Below are positions 1-9,500 of a DNA stretch of 64,000 nt, piece after piece; position 1 is the first letter of the stretch; each line of letters opens with the position of its first letter. A program made the translations under genes and the position numbers. Source of the stretch: an uncultured Lachnospiraceae bacterium. GTDB lineage: Bacteria; Bacillota; Clostridia; Lachnospirales; Lachnospiraceae. The stretch lies in the NCBI GenBank assembly GCA_902801515.1, contig CADCII010000008.1, forward strand, positions 1 through 64,000. The letters run 5' to 3'. The notes beneath the pieces were generated by a model, which worked only from the letters and a program-made list of their open reading frames with translations, was not told the DNA's origin and did not search any database.

Positions 1-2
1 AT

Positions 3-3000
3 GATGACACCTGCGTGATTACAGTTGAAGACACGCTGATCTACAGATCCTATGCTGATGAATTGAAGAATATTCTCGATAAGATCTTCACGCAGCGATG
101 CGGGGTTGATCTGAAGCTTACTGTTGCGTTCCGCAAGCCGGATCTGGCTCAGAATTCTTCAAGGCTCGGAGAACTTGAATATCAGCAGAGACTGCGCCAT
201 GTCATGGATATATCTGCCGAAAGTGTGCAGAGCGAAGAGGATTCGGCAGGCGATGCTGAGAAGAGCTGTGATGCGGCCGCTGACAAAACTCATACTGCAG
301 ATAAGAAGCAGACGTCCGGCACGAAGAAGGGAAGATATTCCAGAAAAGGCAAGAGCAGGAGATCCGGCGGTGAGAGACAGCTGAAGTACTCGGACGATCC
401 GGATGTGGTTTATGGAAGAGACTTCAATGATGACGCTATTGAGATCATCTCCATCACAGACGCGATCGGAACAGTCACGATCCGAGGACAGGTCAGTTCT
501 CTGGAAATCAGGAACATTCACACAAAGTCCGGTTCAGACCTGTCGATCGTCCTGATGTCTGTCACGGACTTTACGGATACCATGAGCGTGAAACTGTTCA
601 TTGACCCTGAGCAGTGCGGACAGTTTACGTCGGAAGTAAGCACCGGCTCATTTCTGAAGATCAAAGGCGTAGTCTCGGTCGATAAATACGATTCCGAACT
701 GTCCATCTCCAGTGTGAGCGGAATCAGGAAGATTGCTGATTTCCGCGTGCATCGTATGGACAACGCCCCGGTAAAGAGAGTCGAGCTTCACTGCCATACG
801 AAAATGAGCCGTATGGATGCTGTCGCTGACGTTGCATCCATCGTGAAGACAGCTTCTTCATGGGGACATACCGCGATCGCAGTCACTGACCACGGCGGAG
901 TGCAGGCGCTTCCGGATGCCTGGCACGCTGTCCCGAAGGGATCTGATTTCAAGATCATCTACGGCTGCGAGGCGTATCTGGTCGATGATGAAGTACAGGC
1001 GGTTGTAAACGCAAAGGACCAGACATTTGACGGCAGTTTTGTCGTATTCGATCTGGAGACAACCGGCTTTTCCCCGGTCGACGACCGGATCATTGAGATC
1101 GGCGCAGTCAAGATCGAGAACGGAAAGATCACCGGACGGTTCTCTGAATTCGTGAATCCGCAGATCCCGATCCCGTTCAGGATCGAGCAGCTGACGTCGA
1201 TCAATGATTCGATGGTGCAGGATGCGGACACAGTCGACAAGGTCCTGCCTGCGTTCATGGAATTTTGTGACGGTGCGGCTCTGGTCGGACACAATGTATT
1301 CTTCGATATCAGTTTCATTGAAGAAAACTGTGACCGTCTCGGCATCGCGCATGATTTCACCTATGCGGATACAGTGACAATTGCCAGATGTCTGCTCCCG
1401 AACCTGGGCAGGTTCAAGTTGGACACGGTTGCAAAAGCGCTGAACATTCCTCTGGGGCATCACCACCGGGCGGTGGACGATGCAGAGTGCACTGCAGCAA
1501 TCTTCCTCAAGTTCCTGGACATGCTTCATGACAGAAAGATCTTCAGGCTGGATGAGGTAAATGAAAACTGCAGACCGGGCCCGGACCAGATCCGCCATCT
1601 GCATTACTATCATATTATTCTTCTGGCGCAGAATGAGACAGGCCGCGTAAACCTGTACCGCTGCGTCTCCGAGTCGCACCTGAAATACATGTTCAACGGC
1701 CGTCCCATGCTGCCGCGCAGTTTCCTGAGCGCCCACAGAGAAGGCCTGATCATCGGCTCTGCGTGCGAGGCTGGCGAACTGTTCCAGGCGATCGAGAGAG
1801 GCGCTGCAAGGAAAGAACTCAAGAAGCTGGTGGATTTCTATGATTATCTTGAGATCCAGCCGCTCGGCAACAACATGTTCCTGACTGTGCCCAAATACGA
1901 CAAGCAGGGGAATCTGAAAAATGAGCCGAAGACCGTAGAGGACCTGAAGAATTATAACCGCAGAGTCGTCGCTCTCGGTGAAGAATACGGAAAACCGGTC
2001 GTCGCGACCTGCGACGTTCATTTCCTGAATCCGGAGGATGCGATCTACAGAGAGATCCTGATGACGGACTTTGAAGACGGTGAGGAGCAGCCGCCTCTGT
2101 ACCTCAGGACGACGGAGGAGATGCTTAAGGAATTCGAATATCTGGGAGAGGAGAAGGCAAGGGAAGTTGTCATCACCAACTCCAACCTGATCGCGGACCG
2201 GGTGGAGCGGTTCAGCCCAGTGCGTCCGGACAAGTGTCCTCCTGTGATCCCGAATTCCGATGAGATGCTTACGAAGATCTGTTATGACAAGGCTCATGAG
2301 ATCTACGGGGATGAACTCCCTGATGTTGTTGAAGCGCGTCTTCAGAAGGAACTGAATTCCATAATTTCCAATGGATTCGCTGTCATGTATATCATCGCCC
2401 AGAAACTGGTGTGGAAGTCGGTTGCGGACGGTTACCTGGTCGGATCGAGAGGATCGGTCGGGTCTTCCTTCGTCGCAAACATGGCAGGCATCACGGAGGT
2501 TAATTCCCTCCATCCGCACTACCTGTGCCCGTCCTGCCATTACTATGACTTTGACTCAGAAGAAGTGCGAAAGTTTGACGGCATGGCGGGATGTGACATG
2601 CCGGATAAAAAGTGCCCCCGCTGCGGAGCACAGCTGGATAAGCTGGGATTCGACATCCCCTTTGAGACATTCCTGGGCTTCAAAGGAAACAAAGAGCCGG
2701 ATATCGACCTGAACTTCTCGGGTGAGTACCAGTCCAAGGCACATAAATACACGGAGGTCATCTTCGGGGCAGGCCAGACCTTCCGCGCAGGAACTGTCAC
2801 CGGCGTAGCCGACAAGACTGCATTCGGTTATGTCAGAAAATACTTTGACCAGAAGGGAGAGCACCGCAGAGGAGCGGAGATCGACCGCCTGTCCAAAGGT
2901 ATAGTCGATGTCAGGAAATCCACAGGGCAGCACCCGGGCGGTATCATCGTCCTTCCCTACGGAGAGGACATAAATACATTTACGCCGATCCAGCATCCGC

Positions 3001-4127
3001 CGACAGACGACAATACGATTACTACGCATTTTGACTACCACAAGATCGACCATAACCTTCTGAAACTTGACATACTCGGACACGATGATCCGACCATGAT
3101 CCGTATGCTGGAGGACCTTACCGGCGTGAGCGCGACGGATGTTCCTCTGGACGATAAAGAGGTCATGAGCCTGTTCCAGGATACGCATGCGCTTGGCATC
3201 ACACCGGATGATATCGGCGGATGCCCCCTGGGTTCACTGGGCATTCCGGAATTCGGAACAGAGTTCGCCATCCAGATGCTTGTGGATACGAAACCGCAGT
3301 ACTTCTCCGATCTGGTCCGGATAGCAGGCCTTGCCCACGGAACAGACGTATGGCTGGGCAATGCCCAGGATCTTATCATGAATAAGATCTGTACCATCTC
3401 AACGGCTATCTGTACCCGTGACGATATCATGATCTACCTGATCGGCAAAGGAATGGATCCCGAGCTGTCATTTACCATCATGGAGAAGGTCCGGAAGGGT
3501 AAAGGACTGACAGCTGAGTGGGAAGAAGAGATGAGAAAACACGGTGTACCGGACTGGTACATCGAATCCTGCAACAAGATCAAATACATGTTCCCGAAGG
3601 CGCACGCGGCTGCATACGTCATGATGGCGTGGCGTATCGCCTGGTTTAAGATCAATTATCCGCTGGCCTACTACGCAGCTTATTTCTCCATCCGCTCACC
3701 CGGATTCGACTATGAACTGATGTGTCAGGGGCAGGACGCTCTGCTGCGCCATATCAGGGACTTTGAGGCTAAGGACAGCAATGAAGTCCAGCCGAAGGAA
3801 CAGGAGCAGTACAAGGCGATGAAAGTCGTCAGGGAGATGTACGCCCGCGGCTATGAGTTCATGAAGATCGATCTGACCAGATGCCGCGCGACCAAGATCA
3901 GCATCGTGGACGGAAAACTGATGCCGTCTCTCAACAAGATCGACGGACTGGGCGACAGTGCGGCGGCCAAGATCGTAGATGCGGTCAAGGACGGACCTTT
4001 CCTGTCCCTGGATAACTTCAGGGAGCGTACCGAGTGCTCGAAGACTATCGTAGAAAAACTGGTGAAACTGGGAATCTTGGAAGGACTTCCAGAATCCAAC
4101 CAGCTGAGCATATTTGATCTCATATAA
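3..4127 (+). CDS. polC: DNA polymerase III PolC-type alpha subunit (5' end cut by window)
   Basis: This is the replicative polymerase of Gram-positive bacteria with built-in 3'-5' proofreading. The frame is open to the left edge, so the start and perhaps 50-100 residues are missing; the GTG at 15 is only an internal codon. Domains in order: N-terminal part, a Lys/Ser-rich low-complexity stretch (about 225-390), an OB-fold (about 450-760), a PHP domain beginning ELHCHTKMSRMDA (about 783), and a DEDD exonuclease inserted in it with FDLETTGFSPVDDRIIEIGA (about 1045). A Cys-rich zinc motif follows (CPSCHYYDF ... CPRCGAQL, about 2530-2630), then the polymerase palm with SRGSVGSSFVANM and the catalytic PDIDLNFSGEYQ (about 2698). 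The inserted exonuclease and zinc motif separate PolC from DnaE. The next gene follows after 16 bp. Confidence 0.97.
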   Translation, partial: DDTCVITVEDTLIYRSYADELKNILDKIFTQRCGVDLKLTVAFRKPDLAQNSSRLGELEYQQRLRHVMDISAESVQSEEDSAGDAEKSCDAAADKTHTADKKQTSGTKKGRYSRKGKSRRSGGERQLKYSDDPDVVYGRDFNDDAIEIISITDAIGTVTIRGQVSSLEIRNIHTKSGSDLSIVLMSVTDFTDTMSVKLFIDPEQCGQFTSEVSTGSFLKIKGVVSVDKYDSELSISSVSGIRKIADFRVHRMDNAPVKRVELHCHTKMSRMDAVADVASIVKTASSWGHTAIAVTDHGGVQALPDAWHAVPKGSDFKIIYGCEAYLVDDEVQAVVNAKDQTFDGSFVVFDLETTGFSPVDDRIIEIGAVKIENGKITGRFSEFVNPQIPIPFRIEQLTSINDSMVQDADTVDKVLPAFMEFCDGAALVGHNVFFDISFIEENCDRLGIAHDFTYADTVTIARCLLPNLGRFKLDTVAKALNIPLGHHHRAVDDAECTAAIFLKFLDMLHDRKIFRLDEVNENCRPGPDQIRHLHYYHIILLAQNETGRVNLYRCVSESHLKYMFNGRPMLPRSFLSAHREGLIIGSACEAGELFQAIERGAARKELKKLVDFYDYLEIQPLGNNMFLTVPKYDKQGNLKNEPKTVEDLKNYNRRVVALGEEYGKPVVATCDVHFLNPEDAIYREILMTDFEDGEEQPPLYLRTTEEMLKEFEYLGEEKAREVVITNSNLIADRVERFSPVRPDKCPPVIPNSDEMLTKICYDKAHEIYGDELPDVVEARLQKELNSIISNGFAVMYIIAQKLVWKSVADGYLVGSRGSVGSSFVANMAGITEVNSLHPHYLCPSCHYYDFDSEEVRKFDGMAGCDMPDKKCPRCGAQLDKLGFDIPFETFLGFKGNKEPDIDLNFSGEYQSKAHKYTEVIFGAGQTFRAGTVTGVADKTAFGYVRKYFDQKGEHRRGAEIDRLSKGIVDVRKSTGQHPGGIIVLPYGEDINTFTPIQHPPTDDNTITTHFDYHKIDHNLLKLDILGHDDPTMIRMLEDLTGVSATDVPLDDKEVMSLFQDTHALGITPDDIGGCPLGSLGIPEFGTEFAIQMLVDTKPQYFSDLVRIAGLAHGTDVWLGNAQDLIMNKICTISTAICTRDDIMIYLIGKGMDPELSFTIMEKVRKGKGLTAEWEEEMRKHGVPDWYIESCNKIKYMFPKAHAAAYVMMAWRIAWFKINYPLAYYAAYFSIRSPGFDYELMCQGQDALLRHIRDFEAKDSNEVQPKEQEQYKAMKVVREMYARGYEFMKIDLTRCRATKISIVDGKLMPSLNKIDGLGDSAAAKIVDAVKDGPFLSLDNFRERTECSKTIVEKLVKLGILEGLPESNQLSIFDLI

Positions 4128-4143
4128 CTATAGAAAGGCTGAA

Positions 4144-4689
4144 ATGAGTAATATCTTTTTTCCATCTGAACTGATCAGTTCCACATACCGGATCGATTTC
4201 GAGAGACTGTACCAGGAAGGATACCGGGGAATCTTATTTGACATAGACAACACACTGGTTCCTCACGGTGCGCCTGCAGATGAGCGGGCAATACGTCTGT
4301 TTGAGCGGCTGAAGAAGATTGGCTTCCAGTGCTGTCTGGTCTCAAACAATAAACAGCCCCGTGTGGAGATGTTCAACAAGGATGTCAATGTCCACATTGT
4401 ATGGCTTGCCCACAAGCCGCTCCCCGGAGGATACCGGAAGGGCATGCAGAAGATGGGGACCGATATCTCCAACACTCTGCTGGTGGGCGACCAGATCTTC
4501 ACAGACCTGTGGGGCGGAAGCTTTATGGGAATGTATACGATCCTTGTAAAGCCCATCAATCCGAAGGAAGAGATCCAGATCGTACTGAAGAGGATCCTTG
4601 AAAGACCGATTCTCTGGCTGTACCGGCATTCCAGGTCGTATTCCTGTGAGCATGAGATCACAGATTCCGAAAGACTGAACTGTATGTGA
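4144..4689 (+). CDS. YqeG family HAD-IIIA phosphatase
   Basis: A 181-residue haloacid dehalogenase-superfamily phosphatase of the YqeG group. HAD motif I is LFDIDNTLVPHG with both Asp residues, motif II is around CCLVSNNKQPRV, and motif III/IV is LLVGDQIFTDLWGG. YqeG proteins are cytoplasmic; some members are phosphatidylglycerophosphate phosphatase-like, but the substrate here cannot be read from sequence. The ATG at 4144 is chosen because GAAAGG lies 5-10 bases upstream; the frame extends to an earlier ATG at 4114 inside the end of polC. It is 4 bp from aroK, suggesting co-transcription. In many Firmicutes yqeG lies beside shikimate genes, as here. Confidence 0.88.
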   Translation: MSNIFFPSELISSTYRIDFERLYQEGYRGILFDIDNTLVPHGAPADERAIRLFERLKKIGFQCCLVSNNKQPRVEMFNKDVNVHIVWLAHKPLPGGYRKGMQKMGTDISNTLLVGDQIFTDLWGGSFMGMYTILVKPINPKEEIQIVLKRILERPILWLYRHSRSYSCEHEITDSERLNCM

Positions 4690-4693
4690 TAAA

Positions 4694-5287
4694 ATGAGTG
4701 ATCAGGTGAATGATAAGATGTGTGACAAAGTAAGGAATCAGGAAAAAGGAAACAATATCGTCCTGATCGGCTTCATGGGAACAGGCAAAACCTCGCTTGG
4801 CAAAGCCGCGGCCAGAAAACTGAAAATACCATTCCTTGACACGGACGATTTGATCGTCAAGAAGGAAGGAATGACAATCAATGAGATCTTCGCCACGAAA
4901 GGCGAGGCTTATTTCAGAAGTCTGGAGACACAGATCATAAAAGAATTGCAGGAACTGGAAGGCGGTCATGTGATCGCTGCCGGAGGCGGCCTTCCGCTGA
5001 GAGAAGAAAACAGGCCGCTTCTGAAAAAACTGGGTCAAGTGATCTATATCCGGACCAGCCCGCAGATCCTTGCAGAACGTCTTGAATCCGATACGAAAAG
5101 ACCGGTACTTAAGCAGGGAGATGGAACCATCCTGGAGAAAGTAGAGAGGATCCTGGGCGAGCGCGAACCAAAATACGTGGACGCAGCAGATATCATAATA
5201 GAAAATGACGGCAGGTCATTTTTCAATACAGCAAAAAAACTCATAAACATATACAGAAAAGGAGGAGAATACAATGATCAGTCATGA
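4694..5287 (+). CDS. aroK: Shikimate kinase
   Basis: Phosphorylates shikimate with ATP to shikimate 3-phosphate in the aromatic amino acid pathway. The P-loop GFMGTGKTSLG sits near residues 28-38, followed by the shikimate-binding DTDD region, an AxGGG loop (IAAGGGLPLRE) and the LID segment around TKRPVL. It has 197 residues, slightly longer than usual (about 170), because of a polar N-terminal extension (MSDQVNDKMCDKVRNQEKG). A start closer to NNIVLIGFMG is possible but no Met is present there. The gene overlaps the following cupin gene by 14 bp. Confidence 0.95.
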   Translation: MSDQVNDKMCDKVRNQEKGNNIVLIGFMGTGKTSLGKAAARKLKIPFLDTDDLIVKKEGMTINEIFATKGEAYFRSLETQIIKELQELEGGHVIAAGGGLPLREENRPLLKKLGQVIYIRTSPQILAERLESDTKRPVLKQGDGTILEKVERILGEREPKYVDAADIIIENDGRSFFNTAKKLINIYRKGGEYNDQS

Positions 5288-5618
5288 AGGGACGAAGTAC
5301 AGAGAACACATGAGAGACGGCAGAGGCACCGTTACGATCCATGACGTACTTTCCAAGGAAGATCTCAATGGACACGGCAGACTGTATGCACGCATCGTGC
5401 TCCCTGCAGGCGCAAGCATAGGCTGGCATGTTCATGAAGGCGAGACAGAACCGTTCTACATCCTGAAGGGTGAGGGAACATTCATCGACAATGACCATGT
5501 CGCACACATTGTACATCCGGGCGACGTGTGCACGATCGAAGCAGGCCAGGGTCATTCCATGGAAAATAACTCCGATGAAGACCTGGAGATGATGGCACTG
5601 ATCTACTATGTCGATTGA
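5274..5618 (+). CDS. Small single-domain cupin protein
   Basis: A 114-residue protein made of one cupin beta-barrel. Motif 1 is visible as GWHVHEGETEPFYILKGEG, giving the His-x-His...Glu metal ligands, and motif 2 as HPGDVCTIEAGQGHSMENN with the fourth ligand His. Single-domain cupins of this type bind a divalent metal; their substrates range from sugars to small signalling molecules and cannot be assigned here. The start at 5274 is preceded by AGGAGG and lies within the last codons of aroK, so translation is probably coupled. No signal peptide or membrane segment is present. Confidence 0.85.
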   Translation: MISHEGTKYREHMRDGRGTVTIHDVLSKEDLNGHGRLYARIVLPAGASIGWHVHEGETEPFYILKGEGTFIDNDHVAHIVHPGDVCTIEAGQGHSMENNSDEDLEMMALIYYVD

Positions 5619-5636
5619 CGGCGCAGGAAAAACCTG

Positions 5637-5665
5637 TTGAATTATGCCATCCGATATATTAGAAT
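5637..5665 (+). promoter_or_regulatory. Sigma-A promoter of efp
   Basis: TTGAAT (5637-5642), a 17-bp spacer and TAGAAT (5660-5665) sit 43 bp before the efp start, whose AGGAGG is at about 5695. The position after the cupin stop indicates that efp has its own promoter. Confidence 0.65.
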
Positions 5666-5707
5666 GAATTCAGTTTTTGAGACAGTAAACGAAGGAGGAT
5701 TCTATAT

Positions 5708-6265
5708 ATGATTTCTGCAGGAGATTTCAGAAACGGTCTTACACTTGAAATCGATGGACAGGTCATGCAGGTTCTGGAGTTCCAGCATGTCAAGCCGGGC
5801 AAGGGCGCCGCATTTGTCCGTACGAAGATGAGAAACGTCATCGACGGTGGTGTGGTCGAAAAAACATTCCGCCCGACTGAGAAGTTCCCCCAGGCGAGAA
5901 TAGACCGCATTGATATGCAGTATCTGTATCAGGATGGCGATCTCTATAACTTTATGAACGTTGAGACTTACGACCAGATTGCGATCAACAGCGAAATCGC
6001 CGGCGACAGCATGAAGTTCGTCAAGGAAAATGAGATGTGCAAGGTCCTGTCCTACAACGGTTCCGTATTCGCTCTCGAGGCACCGCTCTTTGTAGAGCTG
6101 GAAGTAACCGAGACAGAGCCGGGCGTCAAGGGCAACACCGCAACAGGCGCAACCAAGCCCGCAATCGTCGAGACCGGCGCACAGGTCATGGTTCCGCTGT
6201 TTGTCAATATCGGCGACAAGCTGAAGATTGACACCAGGACCGGTGAGTATCTGTCCAGAGTCTGA
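5708..6265 (+). CDS. efp: Translation elongation factor P
   Basis: EF-P binds between the P and E sites of the ribosome and relieves stalling at polyproline stretches. The 185-residue length is standard. The N-terminal KOW-like domain carries the loop [15 protein letters not shown], whose tip lysine is the usual modification site, and is followed by two OB-folds ending in the family signature [13 protein letters not shown] strong Shine-Dalgarno (AGGAGG) precedes the ATG. No modification enzyme (EpmA/EpmB or YmfI type) was seen in the window. A rho-independent terminator follows. Confidence 0.98.
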   Translation: MISAGDFRNGLTLEIDGQVMQVLEFQHVKPGKGAAFVRTKMRNVIDGGVVEKTFRPTEKFPQARIDRIDMQYLYQDGDLYNFMNVETYDQIAINSEIAGDSMKFVKENEMCKVLSYNGSVFALEAPLFVELEVTETEPGVKGNTATGATKPAIVETGAQVMVPLFVNIGDKLKIDTRTGEYLSRV

Positions 6266-6286
6266 CAGTCGACCTACTATGATTTT

Positions 6287-6321
6287 AAAAGCCATCCGGT
6301 TTTTTTTCCGGATGGCTTTTT
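6287..6321 (+). terminator. Rho-independent terminator after efp
   Basis: A 13-bp stem AAAAGCCATCCGG / CCGGATGGCTTTT with a loop of T residues is followed by further T residues. It lies 21 bp after the efp stop. The A-run on the 5' side makes it potentially active in the opposite direction as well. Confidence 0.9.
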
Positions 6322-6339
6322 GTATGTGCAGGCATTATA

Positions 6340-6516
6340 AATGGCTTGTACCCTGCAGGCAAACAATTCAGCAGGAACGAAGCTGAGATCCACTGTTTAC
6401 GAAGACCAGGTGTCCGGGAGAAGAGCGACAATGCATGCGAATCTCCCGGACACCCGGTCGTAGTTAACAGTTAGCTCAGCGTAGTGGGCTGAGTTTGCCG
6501 CAGGGTACAAGCCATT
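6340..6516. repeat. 177-bp long imperfect palindrome between convergent genes
   Basis: The outer arms AATGGCTTGTACCCTGC (6340-6356) and GCAGGGTACAAGCCATT (6500-6516) are perfect complements. Pairing continues through GCAAAC, GCTGAG, ACTGTT and ACGA to an inner perfect 13-bp stem GGTGTCCGGGAGA (6409-6421) / TCTCCCGGACACC (6442-6454) around a 20-nt loop. Only small bulges interrupt it. It has no coding potential and no T-run. It sits between efp (+) and the activase (-), just after the efp terminator. It could be a small non-autonomous mobile palindrome (MITE/REP-like) or a structured 3' RNA; the sequence does not decide. Confidence 0.8.
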
Positions 6517-6531
6517 AAATTATATTATGCT

Positions 6532-9500
6532 TCACTGCAGATTCTTTACTGCCGTCGACAGCATCAGCTTAATACGATTAAGCTGGTTGACTTCAGACGC
6601 GCCCGGGTCGAAGTCGATGGCTGCAATATTCGCCTCCGGGTGCTGACGTCGCACTTCCTTGATGACGCCTTTTCCGACAACGTGGTTCGGGAGACAGCCG
6701 AATGGCTGTACGCATACGATATTCGGAGTACCGTCCTTGATCAGCTCCAGCATCTCTGCTGTAAGGAACCATCCCTCGCCGGTCTGGTTGCCCAGCGATA
6801 CGATATCTTTTGCCATCTCTCCAAGTTCTCTGATATGACGCGGCGGCTCAAAACGTCTGGATGCAGCCAGTGCCTCATTTCCGGCCTTGCGGACATATTC
6901 GATATAGGAGATTACCCAGTTGCAGATACGTGCTGTCCACTTGTTCGCGTAGTGATTCTGCGCTTTGAAGTTTGTATTGTAGAAACTGTACAGGAAGAAG
7001 TCGGCCATCTCAGGCTGAACGGCTTCGGCACCTTCTCTTTCCAGAAGTTCCACAAGATGATTGTTGGCAGCCGGCAGATACTTGACCAGGATCTCTCCGA
7101 CAATGCCGACTCTCGGCTTTTTCTCATCTGTGATCGGCAGTTTATCGAATTCAGATACGATCTTTCTGCAGATCTTGCGGAAGCGTCCCATGGAAATGCT
7201 TCCTGACATCAGGAATTCTCTGCATTCTGCCTCCAGTCTGTCATGGAGTCTGTCGGCGCTTCCTTTCTCAATCTCGTATGGCCTCACATGATAGAGGCAC
7301 TTCATGAACAGATCTCCAAGTACAATAGAGTAGATCAGTCTCTGCGCCAGCGGGATGCTGACCTTGAATCCCGGATTGGACTCAAGTCCCTGGACGGAAG
7401 CGGAGATTACAGGGACATTCTCCAGACCGGCTTTCTTCAGAGCCCTGCGGAAGAATCCCATGTAGTTGGACGCGCGGCAGCCGCCTCCTGTCTGTGACAT
7501 CACGATCGCTGTTCGGTTCAGGTCGTATTTGCCGGACGTAAGCTCTGCCATCATCTGTCCGACGACGATAATGGAAGGATAGCAGGCGTCGTTATTGACG
7601 TATTTCAGGCCGATATCCACGGATTCCTTCTCGTCCGGATCTACGCATACCAGGTTGTAGCCGGAAGAGCGGAGAGCCGCTTCAAGAAGGTTGAAATGAA
7701 TAGGGCTCATCTGAGGGCAGAGGATCGTGTAATTCTTCTTCATTTCCTTCGTAAAGACAACAGGATTGATCGCCGCAGAGTGCAGTTCACGCATATACGG
7801 ATGCTGTGAGCGGATGCGGATCGCGGCCAGAAGAGAACGGATTCGGATTCTGGCGGCACCCAGATTGTTGACTTCATCGATCTTCAGGCAGGTATAGATT
7901 TTGTCGGATCCTGCAAGGATATCCTGGACTTCATCAGTGGTGACGGCGTCTACTCCGCAGCCAAATGAATTCAGCTGGATCAGATCCAGGTCGTCTCTGG
8001 TCTTGACATACTCAGCAGCTGCATAAAGCCTTGTGTGGTACATCCACTGGTCCAGTACGGTCAGAGGACGTTCGATCTCGGCCAGATTGGAGATGCTGTC
8101 CTCCGTAAGCACGGCCATTCCGAAGGAATTGATCAGTTCAGGAATACCGTGGTTGATCTCCGGATCGATATGATAGGGACGTCCTGCGAGAACGATGCCG
8201 TGCCTTCCGGTCTTCTCCAGATACTCCAGAACTCTCTGTCCCTCGTCATAGACGGCCTGACGCGCGTGTTCCAGTTCAGCCCAGCCTGCTTCAACCGCTT
8301 CGCGGATCTCATTTCCGGGAATATTCGGGTACAGGTCGACCAGCTGTTTCTCCACAGTGTCTTTGTTGGTAAATGCGACAAACGGGCATTCAAACCGGAT
8401 TCCCTGATCCCGGAGATTTTCGACATTGTTTTTGATGTTCATAGGATAGGAGGTGACGATGGGGCAGTCGTAGTGATTGCCGGCGTCCTTGAACTCCTGT
8501 CTCTCATAAGGCACGCAGGGATAGAAGATCGTCTTGATACCCTGTGCGATCAGCCATTCAATGTGACCGTGAGCGATCTTGGCCGGATAGCATTCTGACT
8601 CAGAGGGAATGGACTCGATTCCCAGCTCATAGATCCGGTGAGATCCTGGCGGAGAGAGAATGACTCTGTACTTCAGTTTTGTAAAGAATGTATGCCAGAA
8701 CGGATACAGCTCATACATATTCAGCACACGCGGGATCCCGATAATGCCGCGGTCTGCCTCGTCTTCAGGAAGTGATTCCCTGCGAAACAGCAGTTTTTCC
8801 TTGAACTCATAAAGGTTCGGCAGATTATCCTTATTCTTTTTCAGTCCCAGTCCGCGTTCGCAGCGGTTTCCGGAGATGAACTGTCTGCCTCCGGAGAACC
8901 GGTTGATAGTCAGGCGGCAGTGGTTCGTGCAGCCCTGGCATTTTGCATTGTGAGTGGTATATTTCAGGGAGTTGATCTGGTCGATGGACAGCATGGTAGT
9001 CTGCTTCGGCTCAGCTCCCTCTTTTTTGTCGTCTTCGTGGAAGCGCTCCCTTGCGATCAGGCCTGCTCCGAAAGCACCCATGATTCCTGCAATGTCAGGA
9101 CGGATGGCTTCGCAGTTTGCGGTCTTTTCAAAAGCACGAAGTACGCCGTCATTGTAAAATGTTCCGCCCTGCACAACGATGTGGCGTCCGAGTTCGGAAG
9201 CGTCCGAGACCTTGATAACCTTGTAGAGCGCATTTTTAATAACAGAGTAAGACAGACCTGCAGAGATGTCCTCGACTGAGGCGCCTTCCTTCTGAGCCTG
9301 CTTAACTTTGGAATTCATAAAGACAGTGCAGCGTGTTCCGAGGTCAAACGGATGCTCAGCAAACAGGGCTGCTTTTGCGAAGTCCTGTACCGAATAGTTC
9401 AGTGATTTCGCGAATGTTTCGATAAATGAACCGCATCCTGAAGAGCATGCTTCATTGAGCAGCACAGAATCAACAGCATGATTCTTAATCTTGATGCACT

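Noticed and set aside
858-2540. A 560-codon open frame on the minus strand inside polC
   Set aside because: It is fully antisense to a well-conserved polymerase, shows no recognisable domain and has composition expected of a shadow frame.
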